A stretch of DNA of 64,000 nucleotides from Dastarcus helophoroides. Its lineage: Eukaryota > Arthropoda > Insecta > Coleoptera > Bothrideridae. The stretch covers positions 312,501-376,500 of the forward strand of contig CM053331.1 in assembly GCA_028583605.1 (NCBI GenBank). The letters run 5' to 3'. The position numbers and the translations under genes were made by a program. Below the pieces are notes generated by a model, which ran no database searches, had not been told where the DNA came from, and saw only the letters and a list, made by a program, of their open reading frames with translations. Positions 22,901 to 29,790 of the stretch are shown one piece after another (position 1 is the first letter of the stretch; each line of letters opens with the position of its first letter).

Positions 22901-24026
22901 TCCCTACCAGGATTAGGAGTACAGGATATACTTCTTCCGGGATTGGACCGCCCACCATCGTAGGGGGCCTCTTCAGGAACAAAGAAAGAAAAATAGATGA
23001 AAAGAGGAATGTGAGGGAATATGCAAAAAAGAAAAATAAAAAGGCCAATTTCTTTTTTGCATATTCCCTCATTTCATCTATTTTTCTTTCTTTGTTCCTG
23101 AAGAAGCCCCCTACGATGGTGGGCGAAACGTCGAACACTTTTAGTAGTTCTTTGACACGGTCCAATCCCGGAAGAAGTATATCCTGTTCTGACTCTGGCC
23201 GTGGAAGCCTTCGTTATCATATTCAGGATTAGGAGACCAAGGATGGTCCTCTAGGCAACGACTTCCATTTCGGAAATTTTTGTTTTGTTTATTTTTTATG
23301 TTTCAGGCAAAACAGCTTACAATAGTGCTCCGGCACGTTGTCGATTAAACAAACACCTCCACAGAATGGGAATTATAAACGACTCGAGCTGCAGAGGGTG
23401 TTTAAAAGAAGATGAGAGTGTCGAACACGGGATGTGTCACTGCCCGGCACTAGCATCAATCAGAGGATCCACGCTGGGGGACTTCTGGCGCCTAGTGTGG
23501 CCAGTTTGAGAGAGGCGCATCCAAGGGACATTCTTCAGTTTCTTAACAAGGTTGGGCGGCTAAATGAATGACCAAGGATACCTCAATCACGGGGATAGCA
23601 CAATGGGCTCGGAAAGAGTGCCCTAAGTGCTGGCCTAAACTTTAGGCAACCCACAACGAATCCAGAATCCAGAATCCAGTGCTCCAGTACTATTGTACTA
23701 TTCCGAGGGAGGGATTGGGGGCCCGAAGAAGTATGGGTTTTTTAGTCGGTACCCGCAGTTTGAGCGGAAGTCCGACAACTATCTGGGTCATCTTCCCAGA
23801 TGTCCTTAACGGATTTTTCCCTACTTTAAAAAAATAAATAAAAAAAAATTCGATGCCAAATATCACTCACCCATGATCCCGATAGAAGTGTGAAGCCCAA
23901 ATAGACGACCGGAAACGAAATCATAAAAAATATGCCGGCTAGTAGTTGAGCAGCTCCGCAAGTCAGGTAAACGGTACTCCATAGCAGTTGCAGGGCTGTC
24001 CAAAAGCTGCCACAGCACATCACGTC
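7915..24026 (-). CDS. Tetraspan membrane protein with long cytoplasmic tail (six-exon gene model)
   Basis: Exons (minus strand): 24026-23871, 19662-19461, 12616-12450, 12027-11545, 9270-8317 and 7974-7915 (with stop). All introns are GT-AG. All junctions keep frame: phase 0 except the second intron, which is phase 1. Joined length is 673 codons, or 671 residues from the first AUG (24018-24020). Membrane segments fall at about residues 12-34, 36-65, 75-97 and 122-145. The second carries GSWNVISGIAGG, which recalls the FWxGxxFIISG loop of CD20/MS4A-like proteins. The tail (146-671) is Ser/Thr/Asn-rich and ends in a charged, probably helical segment (ENELLARHQQYNELHR, RIEEKVIQQLGTPR). This layout fits CD20-like or FAM189/ENTREP-type proteins, but the family is inferred and the function unknown. 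A further 5' coding exon is not excluded. Confidence 0.8.
8317..9270 (-). CDS. Tetraspan gene, exon E
   Basis: 954 nt, 318 codons, phase 0 at both ends. The acceptor is CATTTTTAAG (9271-9272 = AG). In-frame coding starts A-P-Q-A-I-M-M, so the two AUGs near the exon start are internal. The donor is GTAAGA (8311-8316). It encodes HYASLMKELQKAIG, then a Ser/Pro/Thr-rich low-complexity stretch. A conserved-looking C-terminal block follows (GWKSLLRKKKLNLPKLCPEL, then SESLAYLSENELLARHQQYN). It is the largest exon and holds nearly half of the protein. Confidence 0.88.
9536..10042 (+). repeat. Left arm of a 507-bp inverted repeat
   Basis: Reads TTTTGGACGATCGAAATTTT at the outer end and CCGGACCAGGTTT at the inner end. 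Both are matched in reverse complement at 10152-10658. Blocks compared along the arm (for example AAGTATGCCCATAAGGCGGC) agree with very few differences. A 109-bp spacer separates the arms. Confidence 0.85.
9690..9939 (+). mobile_element. piggyBac-type MITE, copy 1
   Basis: 250 bp, from CCCTTTCGCGACG to CGGCGCGAAAGGG, with TTAA on both sides (9686-9689 and 9940-9943). TTAA target duplication and CCCTTT-type ends are hallmarks of the piggyBac superfamily. The inverted ends match over 10 bp plus two more after one mismatch. There is no coding capacity. Confidence 0.8.
10152..10658 (-). repeat. Right arm of the 507-bp inverted repeat
   Basis: Reverse complement of 9536-10042, including a second, inverted copy of the 250-bp TTAA-flanked MITE. 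Outside the arms the sequences diverge at once (CGG versus ACTT before TTTTGGAC). Confidence 0.85.
10255..10504 (-). mobile_element. piggyBac-type MITE, copy 2 (inverted)
   Basis: 250 bp inverted copy of 9690-9939, flanked by TTAA at 10251-10254 and 10505-10508. The sequence outside its TTAA sites is also shared (AGGAATTCTTTAA mirrored by TTAAAGAATTCC). It was therefore duplicated together with its surroundings and not inserted independently. Confidence 0.8.
10659..11400. repeat. AT-rich degenerate repeat field in the D-E intron
   Basis: Tracts of AAATTTCGACTTTTTT and related words, as at 4.5-6.5 kb. A small palindrome around 10677-10790 reads GGGAAAAACGGTAAAATTTT on one side and AAAATTTTACCTTTTTCCC on the other. 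No exon is present until the exon D donor at 11544. Confidence 0.6.
11545..12027 (-). CDS. Tetraspan gene, exon D
   Basis: 483 nt, 161 codons, phase 0 at both ends. The acceptor is AAACATTTACGTTTCAG (CAG = 12028-12030) and the donor is GTAGGG (11539-11544). It encodes TKSGGAKPHTVYDAYAQSW at the start, a Ser/Asn-rich middle (SRSASPAVLSASSSQISLNN), and ends EGEEEISQYQ. No catalytic motif is visible; it looks like a disordered cytoplasmic tail with many possible phosphosites. GC content and codon use match exons B and E. Confidence 0.85.
12450..12616 (-). CDS. Tetraspan gene, exon C
   Basis: 167 nt. The acceptor ends TTGTTATAG (12617-12618 = AG) and the donor is GTAAGA (12444-12449). The two first bases complete the split codon from exon B (Ala118). 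It encodes CFASRTAAAVVILVSFIDSQ and FAFCSMQIRR, the fourth membrane segment followed by basic residues at the cytoplasmic face. The tail begins here (KKPSQRSHEQVADIEYIIPR). Confidence 0.85.
12818..12990 (+). repeat. SINE-like dispersed repeat (modules Y then X)
   Basis: Module Y (CATCGCCATCCATCCTCG, then GAAGGCACAATAGGGTTGCC and CTTTGCAAGTGAATTAAAC) is followed by module X (GTCTTGGAAACTACCAACTG, then AAAACTAG and TAGTTCGAATCC). Module Y recurs inverted at 14440-14520 and 53465-53560. Module X recurs at 48027-48110 (direct) and 14586-14645 (inverted). The GTTCGAATCC word resembles a tRNA B box. Confidence 0.55.
13170..13903. mobile_element. Possible DNA-transposon remnant with imperfect terminal inverted repeats
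   Basis: Left end TAACGCGTAATGGTGACGCG (13170-13189) matches the reverse complement of 13883-13903 at 17 of 21 positions. Between them a minus-strand frame of 92 codons at 13502-13780 has no family resemblance. No target duplication was confirmed and no transposase motif is visible, so this could also be a chance pair of related words in the B-C intron. Confidence 0.3.
13940..14370 (-). mobile_element. LTR-like repeat, copy 3 (inverted, microsatellite-expanded)
   Basis: Opens TGTTGAGGGCTATCGGTTCG (compare TGTTACGCGCTTATCGGTTC at 20339). It carries the shared GATAAGGCTTATCGTTTGC, GCGGCCGCTTTCCC and TTATCAGATCTTTCTAGAAA blocks. The start-region GACT repeats have grown into a microsatellite at 14064-14165. 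The far end is unclear because the final CA and target duplication were not found. It sits in the B-C intron. Confidence 0.6.
14064..14165. repeat. (GACT)n microsatellite inside LTR copy 3
   Basis: About nine perfect ACTG/GACT units, then imperfect units (GACGGACT, GAATGACT). Homologous LTR copies have only two or three GTCA units at this place, so the expansion happened within this copy. Confidence 0.85.
14430..14645 (-). repeat. SINE-like dispersed repeat (modules X then Y, minus strand)
   Basis: On the minus strand: AGGCAGTCTTGAAAACTGCC, then AAAACTTAAAACTAGGAAAC (module X). Then GCCATCTGTCCTTGTTTCC, GAAGGCACAATTGGGCTGCC and CTTTGCGAGTGGATTAAAC (module Y). The module order is the reverse of that at 12818-12990. 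Confidence 0.55.
14646..15830. repeat. AT-rich degenerate repeat field, B-C intron
   Basis: Dense TTTCGACTTTTTT and AAAATTTCG words at irregular spacing. A block around TTGTGTAGTAAATTGGACAT (15385) recurs near 15650, giving a local period of about 265 bp. No coding sequence. Confidence 0.6.
15831..17640 (+). repeat. 348-bp satellite array 1 (plus orientation)
   Basis: Tandem units carry AAGAACGTTTACATTCTTCA, CGACACGAAATTTCGTGTAT, AAGAAGTCCAAATTACTCGA and GTCTACATTCTTGATCTTAA. Equivalent points lie near 15930, 16269, 16458, 16787 and 17156. Most spacings are 329-369 bp, and one deleted unit is about 189 bp. The same family lies inverted at 24.5-28.0 kb. Confidence 0.85.
17805..17940. mobile_element. 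Palindromic MITE-like element
   Basis: Left arm GAAATACAAATCTTGTACCC, AAACACAGCAACTTC; right arm GTTGTGTTTTTTAATC, CAGGGGACAAGACTTGTATT. The arms are inverted copies around a very short centre. Same family as 32551-34200. Confidence 0.75.
17941..19110. repeat. AT-rich degenerate repeat field before exon B
   Basis: Two near repeats of about 230-300 bp (CAAATTCCAACTTTTTTTTA at 18212 and again at 18475), plus GTCTACATTCTTGA units at 18835 and 19028. Between these, at about 18905-18985, lie short TCGGAACTATCCGAGAAAAG repeats. They are related to the 20-bp minisatellite at 28.4 kb. No exon. Confidence 0.6.
19461..19662 (-). CDS. Tetraspan gene, exon B
   Basis: 202 nt, GC-rich against very AT-rich introns. 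The acceptor is CATCTTTTTGCAG (19663-19665) and the donor is GTAATA (19455-19460), leaving one base of a split codon. It encodes NVISGIAGGAVVCFGRLSPR and the third membrane segment (VLLYLSGMVLAVNVVSAVVV). A polar, His-rich loop follows (EEHRHRALLHY), predicted extracellular. It joins exon A in phase 0, giving SGSW-NVISG. Confidence 0.88.
20024..20115 (+). ncRNA. tRNA-like Pol III unit (degenerate tRNA or SINE head)
   Basis: A-box-like TGGCTCCGTGG at 20037-20047 is followed at normal distance by B-box-like GGTTCGCCTCC (20080-20090). The 5-bp T-stem CTAGG/CCTAG is perfect and TTTTT lies about 15 nt downstream. The acceptor stem does not pair and the anticodon arm is broken, so it is not a working tRNA. 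A decayed tRNA copy or tRNA-derived SINE fits. It lies in the A-B intron, on the opposite strand to the gene. Confidence 0.5.
20339..20786 (-). mobile_element. Solo LTR with ATAT target duplication (Ty3/gypsy-like)
   Basis: 448 bp, TGTTACGCGC to CCTAACA, flanked by ATAT at 20335-20338 and 20787-20790. TG...CA ends and a 4-bp duplication fit Ty3/gypsy LTRs, and ATAT targets are typical of the insect gypsy/errantivirus group. On the minus strand a TATA box (CTATATAAGGCGG) is followed by GTCAGTTTTCCCTCGAGTCA. There is no internal region, so this is a solo LTR left by recombination. It is the only copy here with both ends clear. Confidence 0.8.
20791..21479. other. Intronic DNA, no gene seen
   Basis: Mixed-composition DNA between the solo LTR and the jockey-like element. 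An 80-codon minus-strand frame at 21234-21476 (SRRILRLDKIKYRHKISKFC) has no recognised family. Its location directly upstream of the retroelement suggests element or host intron sequence. Confidence 0.4.
21480..23290 (+). mobile_element. Degenerate jockey-like non-LTR retrotransposon (reverse transcriptase remnant)
   Basis: Broken reverse-transcriptase frames run in order. They are KSPGPDEIPNQALKSL (21651-21731, ending in a stop), KTANVIFIPKPGKDG, and YRPNSLLSNLGKVAERIL (21813-22043). The last runs on through KFGFQPMYSTSDQLLRVIEI. Then come QYGVPQGSALSPLLYSLFTA, the catalytic ADDTALV in another frame (22290-22310), and VLYKSIITPATTYASVAWSQ (22504 on). The end RRPRMVL lies just beyond the inserted foldback element. 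Stops and at least two frameshifts make it inactive. It is in the A-B intron, antisense to the gene. Confidence 0.85.
22920..23223. mobile_element. Foldback insertion with 12-bp target duplication (Penelope-like terminal repeat?)
   Basis: 304 bp inserted in the retroelement, flanked by CAGGATTAGGAG at 22908-22919 and 23224-23235. Removing it restores the jockey-like C-terminal reading (PTRIR joined to RPRMVL). The insert is an inverted pair: TACAGGATATACTTCTTCCG near the left end matches the reverse complement of GAAGAAGTATATCCTG near the right. The left arm lacks a block present in the right arm. Plus strand 23098-23128 reads CTGAAGA, a stem GCCC/GGGC, then GAAAC. Long variable target duplications and inverted partial terminal repeats fit Penelope-like elements; that assignment is inference. 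Confidence 0.7.
23300..23855 (+). mobile_element. 5'-truncated non-LTR retrotransposon, 3' end (I/R1/LOA-type)
   Basis: Encodes APARCRLNKHLHRMGI and then CRGCLKEDESVEHGMCHCPA, the Cys/His motif found after the RNase H domain in I-, R1- and LOA-type elements. A stop lies near 23509. The 3' UTR contains GTTTTTTAGTCGGTACCCGC and ATCTTCCCAGATGTCCTTAA, both typical of R1-like 3' tails. It ends in an A-rich TAAATAAA-type tail at about 23825-23850. The tail lies about 15 bp from the exon A splice donor. This is a different element from the jockey-like one before it. Confidence 0.7.
23871..24026 (-). CDS. Tetraspan gene, exon A (first coding exon found)
   Basis: 156 nt, 52 codons. The acceptor is TTTGTTTTCAG (CAG = 24027-24029) and the donor is GTGAGT (23865-23870). 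It encodes MCCGSFWTALQLLWSTVYLT, then GAAQLLAGIFFMISFPVVYL and GFTLLSGSW: membrane segment 1 and the start of segment 2. It has a real acceptor, so at least one exon lies upstream. Translation may start at the AUG three codons in. The donor sits about 15 bp from the A-rich tail of a retroelement in the following intron. Confidence 0.85.
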
Positions 24027-24109
24027 CTGAAAACAAATAAATCGTCGGAATAGGTCCAAGTTGGGAACTTCTGCTCACTCCACTGCGGCCAGAATTTGAA
24101 TTGAAACCA

Positions 24110-24500
24110 TTTTTGAGTCAAAACTTAAATGTTTTTTTTCAATTTATTTAACATTTAAAAAAAAACTTAAAATTGCGATTGAAATTAATTTAAAATTTCT
24201 TTAGAAAATGTGGAAACTGTGAGTACATTTTTGTTCCTGAAAATTCTCGAAATTTCGAGTGAAACAATTGACATTTTAAGCTTAAGTGAAACTTTCGAAT
24301 TTGATGTCATAGTTGCGAAAAAAATTGGAAATTCGTTAAAAAAAACGAATTCAAACTTTAAATTTTGACAACGATTTTTGAAACAACTCAAAAAAAAAAT
24401 CGAGTTAAATTAAAACTTCTAGAAAAAAATCGAAATTAGATTGAAATTTCTGTAAACAAAATCAATTTTTTAAAAAAATGTGGAAATTGTGAGTAAAATT
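24110..24500. repeat. AT-rich degenerate repeat upstream of exon A
   Basis: Contains GAAATTTCGAG and AAAACTCAAAAAA words that match the reverse complement of 17.9-18.2 kb (for example GAAACAATTGACATTTT here, AAAATGTCAATTGTTTC there). It forms the start of the inverted counterpart of the 15.8-18.2 kb field. Confidence 0.65.
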
Positions 24501-27500
24501 TTAGCTAGGTCGAGAATGTAGCCCCTTTTCACGAATTTCCTTTTTTCTTTGTTTTCAAAACGTCGACTCTTTTCGCGAAATTGCACATTTTTGCAATAAT
24601 TCGACTTTTCTCGTGTAACTATAATCTTTTTCAAGTAATTCTGACTTTTGACTTTCTCATTTTAACTATAAATTCGCAATTTTGGGTCAAAAATTTAAAG
24701 TCAAAAATGTAGATGATTAAACTCGAAATTTTAGGTTAAAATAAATTAAAATCAAGAATGTAGACTTTTTTGAGAAATTTCGAATTTTTCTCAATCGTTC
24801 GACTCTTTTCAGGCAACTTTGACCTTCCTCGGGTAATTTTGACTTTCCCATTTTAACTTTAAACTCGAAATTTTAAGTTAAGATAAATTAAGATCAAGAA
24901 GGTAGACTTTTTTGAAAAATTTCAATTTTTTTCTCAAAATTTCAATTTTTTGGTTAGTTTTGACTTTTCTCGAGCAATTTGGACTTTTCTCGAGTAATTT
25001 GGACTCTTTATTTCACATTTTGATTTCATACACGAAATTTCGTGTCGAGAACTGTTGAAAAATGAAAACTGAAGAATGTAAACGTTCTTCGCGAAGTTTC
25101 AACTTTTTTACAAAATTTTGACTTTTCTCCAATAAATCCGACTTTTCTCGGTTTTTTCAGGCAACTTTGATTTTCCTCGGGTAATTTTGACTTTCCCTTT
25201 TTAAGTGTAAACTCGAAATTTTAGGTTAAAATAAATCAAGATCAAGAATGTAGACTTTTTTGAGAAATTTCAATTTTTTTCCCAAAATTTCCCTTTTTTG
25301 GGTAGTTTTGACTTTGCTCGAGTAATTTGGACTTTTCTCGAGTAAATTGGACTTCTTATTTCACATCCTGACTTCATACACGAAATTTCGTGTCGAAAAT
25401 TGTTGAAAAATGAAAACTGAAGAATGTAGACGTTCTTCGCGAAATTTCAACTTTTTTTACAAAATTTTGACTTTTCTGGAATAAATCCGACTTTTCTCGG
25501 TTTTTTCATGCAACTTTGATTTTCCTCGGGTAATTTTGACTTTCCCATTTTAAGTTTAAACTCGAAATTTTAGGTTAAAATAAATTAAGATCAAGAATGT
25601 AGACTTTTTTGAGAAATTTCAATTTTTTTCCCAAAATTTCACTTTTTCGGGTAATTTTGACTTTTCTCGAGTAATTTGGACTTTTCTCGAGTAATTTGGA
25701 CTTCTTATTTCACATCTTGACTTCATACACGAAATTTCGTGTCGAGAATTGTTGAAAAATGAAAACTGAAGAATGTAAACGTTCTTCGCGAAATTTCAAC
25801 TTTTTTTACAAAATTTTGACTTTTCTCGAATAAATCCGACTTTTCTCGGTTTTTTCGAGGCAACTTTGACTTTTCTCGGGTAATTTTGACTTTCCCATTT
25901 TAACTTCAAACTTGAAATTTTAGGTAAAAATAAATTAAGATCAAGAATGTAAAATTTTTGTAGAAATTTCAATTTTTTTCTCCAAAATTTCACTTTTTCG
26001 GGTAGTTTTAACTTTTCTCGAGTAATTTGGAATTTTCTCGAGTTTTTTGGACTTCTGATCTTGATTTCATATACCAAATTTCGTGTCGAGAATTGTTGAA
26101 AAATCAAAACTGAAGAATGTAAACGTTCTTCGCAAAATTGCAATTTTTTTTACAAAATTTTGAGTTTTCTCGAATAATTCCAACTTTTCTCGTTTTTTTC
26201 GAGCAACTTTGACTTTCCACGGGTTATTTTGACTTTCCCATTTTAACTTTAAACTCGAAACTTTAGGTGAAAATAAATTAAGATCAAGAATGTAGACTTT
26301 CTTAAAAAATTTCAATTTTTTTCTCAAAATTTCACTTTTTTGGGTTGTTTTGAATTTTCTCGAGTAATTTGGAGTTCCTATTTTACATCTTAACTTCATA
26401 CTCGAAATTTCTTGTCGAAAATTGTTAAAAAATAAAATCTCAAGAAAGTAAACGTTCTTCGCGAGATTTCAAGTTTCATTACAAAATTTTGACTTTTCTT
26501 GAATAAATCCGAATTTTCTCGGTGTTTTCGGCCAACTTTGACTTTTCTCGGGTGATTTTGACTTTCCCATTTTAACTTTAAACTCGAAATTTTAGGTTAA
26601 AATAAGTTAAGATCAAGAATGTAGACTTTTTTGAGAAATTTCAATTTTTTCTCAAAATTTCACTTTTTTGGATAGTTTTGATTTTTTTGGAGTAATTTGG
26701 ACTTTCCTCGAGTAATTTGGACTTCTTATTTCACATTTTGACTTCATACACGAAATTTCCTGTCGAGAATGGTTGAAAAATAAAAACTGAAGAATGTAAA
26801 CGTTCTTCGCGAAATTTCAACTTTTTTACAAAATTGTGACTTTCCTCAAATAAATCCGACTTTTCTCGGTTTTTTCGGGCAACTTTGACCTTCCTCGGGT
26901 TGTTTTGACTTTCTCATTTTAATTTTAAACTCGAAATTTTAAATTCAAATAAATTAAGATCAAGAATGTAGACTTTTTAAAAAAAATTCATTTTTTTTTT
27001 CAAAATTTTACTTTTTCGGGTAGTTTTGACTTTTCTCGAGTAATTTGGATTTTTCTCGAGTAATTTGGGCTTCTTATTTCACATTTTAACTTCATACATG
27101 AAATTACGTGTCGAAAATTGTTGAAAAATGAAGAATGTAAACGTTCTTCGCGAAATTTCAACCTTTTTACAATTATTTGACTTTTCTCGAATAAATCCGA
27201 ATTTTCTCGGTTTTTTCGAGCAACTTTGATTTTCCTCGAGTTATTTTGACTTTCCCATTTTAACTTTAAACTCGAAGTTTTAGGTTAAAATAAATTAAGA
27301 TCAAGAATGTAGACTTTTTTAAGAAATTTCAATTTTTCCCCCAAAATTTCACTTTTTCTGGTAGTTTTGACTTTTCTTGAGTAATTTGGACTTTTCTCGG
27401 GTAATTTGGACTTTTTATTTCACATCTTAACTTCATACACGAAATTTCCTGTCGAGAATTGTTGAAAAATGAAAACTGAAGAATGTAAACGTTTTTCACA

Positions 27501-28010
27501 AAATTTCAACTTTTTTACAAAATTTTGACTTTTCTCGAATAAATCCAACTTTTCTCGGTTTTTTCGGACAACTTTGACTTTCCTCGGGTAATTTTGACTT
27601 TCTCATTTTAATTTTAAACTCAAAATTTTAGTTCAAAATAAATTAAGATCAAGAATGTAGACTTTTTTGAAAAATTTCAATTTTTTTTTCAAAATTTTAC
27701 TTTTTTGAGTAGTTTTGACTTTTCTCGAGTAATTTGGACTTCTTATTTCACATCCTGACTTCATACACGAAATTTCGTTTCGAAAATTGTTGAAAAATGA
27801 AAACTGAAGAATATAAACGTTCTTCGCGAAATTTTAACTTTTATACAAAATTTCATTTTCTCAAATAAATCCTACTTTTCTCGAATAAATCCGACTTTTG
27901 TCCCATAGTTCCGACTGTTATCGGGTAATTTTAACATGTTTTAATTTTAATTTCAACAAATTTTATAATAACTTTACACTCAAACTATGACGTTGAAAAT
28001 ATAAGGTCAA
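24501..28010 (-). repeat. 348-bp satellite array 2 (opposite orientation to array 1)
   Basis: At least nine tandem units; the landmark CACGAAATTTCGTGTCGAG or its variants falls near 25031, 25379, 25728, 26072, 26400, 26749, 27097, 27438 and 27766. Spacings are 328-349 bp, mostly 341-349. Units also contain AAGAATGTAAACGTTCTTCG (itself a near-palindrome), TCTCGAGTAATTTGGACTT and TAAGATCAAGAATGTAGACT. Frames of up to 115 codons inside are artefacts of the repeat. Confidence 0.9.
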
Positions 28011-28369
28011 GAATGTAAACTTTTTTTCGCGAAATTTCAAATGTTTTTCAATTCTTTCACTTTACTCAGGTAAATTTAAGCTTCCTTAGGTAATTTTCAC
28101 TTTTAACTTCCCCATTTTATCTCTAGAATCGAAATTTCGGGTTAAAAATTCAAGGTCAAGAATGTAGACTTTATTTGGTGAGAAATTTTAATTTTTCCCC
28201 CAAAATTCTGCTTTTTTTTTGGGGTAATTTTGACTTTTCTCGAGTAATTTCGAATTTTCTCGAGTAATTTCGACTTTTCATTTCACATTTTAACTTTATA
28301 CTCAAAATTTCTTGTTGAAAATTTAGGGTCAAGAACGTAGACTATTTTCGCGAAATTTAAACTTTTTCT
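28011..28369 (-). repeat. Diverged satellite-like unit
   Basis: Contains GGTCAAGAATGTAGACTTTA and CTCGAGTAATTTCGACTTTT related to the 348-bp unit, but it no longer keeps the 348-bp spacing. It forms a transition to the shorter tandem repeats that follow. Confidence 0.55.
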
Positions 28370-28580
28370 CAACTTTTCTCGGATAATTCCGACTTTTCTC
28401 GGATAATTTCGACTTTACTCGGATAATTCCGACTTTTCTCGGATAATTCCGACTTTTCTCGGATAATTCCGATTTTGCTCGGATAATTCCGATTTTTCTT
28501 GGATAGTTTCGACTTTTCTCAGATAGGTCCGATTTTTATAGGATGGTTTCGACTTTTATCGGATAATTTCGACTTATGAC
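28370..28580. repeat. 20-bp minisatellite (CGGATAATTCCGACTTTTCT)
   Basis: About ten units of 20 bp, near-perfect over 28379-28480 and then with T/A and G/A changes. The unit is a fragment of the satellite motif (TCTCGGATAATTCCGAC) that expanded on its own. Confidence 0.9.
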
Positions 28581-28609
28581 CTTCACATTTTACCTTTACA
28601 CTCATGAAG

Positions 28610-29075
28610 ATGAAAATTTAAGAACAAGAATGTAAACTTTTTTTGCGAAATTTCAAGTTTTTTCCCAATATTTAGATTTTTCTCGGATAGTTCTGACCTT
28701 GTTGAACAATTTTGACTTTTGACTTTTTTAACTTTAAATTCGAAATTTCGGGTTAAATATTTAATATCAAGAATGTAGACTTTTTTGCGAAATTTCAAGA
28801 TTTTTCCCAATATTTAGATTTTTCTCGGATAGTTCTGACCTTGTTGAATAATTTTGACTTTTGACTTTTTTAACTTTGAATTCGAAATTTCGGGTTAAAT
28901 ATTCAATATCAAGAATGTAGACTTTTTTGCGAAATTTCAAGATTTTTCCCAATATTTCGATTTTTCTCGGATAATTTTGACCTTGTTGAACAATTTTGAC
29001 TTTTGACTTTTTTAACTTTAAATTCAAAATTTCGGGTTAAATATTCAATATCAAGAATGTAGACTTTTTTTGACG
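28610..29075 (-). repeat. 142-bp tandem repeat, about three units
   Basis: AAGAATGTAGAC or its variant recurs at 28627, 28771, 28913 and 29054, spacings of 144, 142 and 141 bp. Each unit holds GCGAAATTTCAAG, TTTCTCGGATAGTTCTGACC and GAAATTTCGGGTTAAATATT. Copies two and three are almost identical, so the expansion is recent. Confidence 0.9.
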
Positions 29076-29639
29076 TCTCATAAAAATATGAATGCATCGA
29101 AAAAAATGCGAATTCCTTCCGACTCGACTTCGAATTATGAAATATCGATATAACGTGGCTCTTTCGAGTTGGGAGCGCTTTTCCTCATCGAGAATTTTCC
29201 CAAGGTCGCCGACGTGTATACGCTTCGATAATTACAAATTCTTAATGGCGTATATTTATCTTTAGCGATGCATTTTAATAACCGACGTCCGACTTCTTTG
29301 TTAAAGCAATGATGAGTGGCTGGATAGGTTTTTGCTTCGAAGTTCACGGAATTTAGACATTAATTAGGTGCCTAGGATAATTACGGTAAAGGCAGTCAGT
29401 GGAACACTCGCCGGCTAAACGATGGGAATTTTAACAAACCGTGAATTTTACGGCCAAATCGCACTTTAATTGTCGCACTTAAAGATATCCTTGTTACTCG
29501 ATAGATATTGTTTGGATACGATGAGGGGACATTAATAGTAAGTTAAATCGATTATATTAATTTTTTATATTTTTTTACTTTGAAATCCTTTTTGACTCGT
29601 CTTGAATTATACAAAGTTTAGCTAAAATAAAAAAATGTT
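29076..29639. other. Non-repetitive stretch, no gene seen
   Basis: A return to mixed composition after the satellite. A 70-codon minus-strand frame at 29135-29347 (HHCFNKEVGRRLLKCIAKDK) has no recognised family and no clear splice sites. It is noted only as a place where an upstream exon might be sought. Confidence 0.35.
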
Positions 29640-29790
29640 TGTGTAATATTGAAATGCAAATCTTATCCCCTGAAACAAAGAAAGATTTAAAAACACGACA
29701 AAGGTTGCTCTAACGCGTTTCGACAGCCAAGCTTTTATCTTCAGAGAGAAACTGAATGAATCCATTCATTAATACGTTAGATTGGAGGGA
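29640..29790. mobile_element. Palindromic MITE-like element, one arm
   Basis: TGAAATGCAAATCTTATCCC, AAAGATTTAAAAACACGAC, then GGTTGCTCTAACGCGTTTCG and ACAGCCAAGCTTTTATCTTC. This is the left arm of the longer form seen at 33628-33836. The matching right arm is missing. Confidence 0.7.

Noticed and set aside
22504..23232. 242-codon frame as a host gene
   Set aside because: The first part is reverse-transcriptase C-terminal sequence and the second part is the foldback insertion read through; it is a decayed retroelement.
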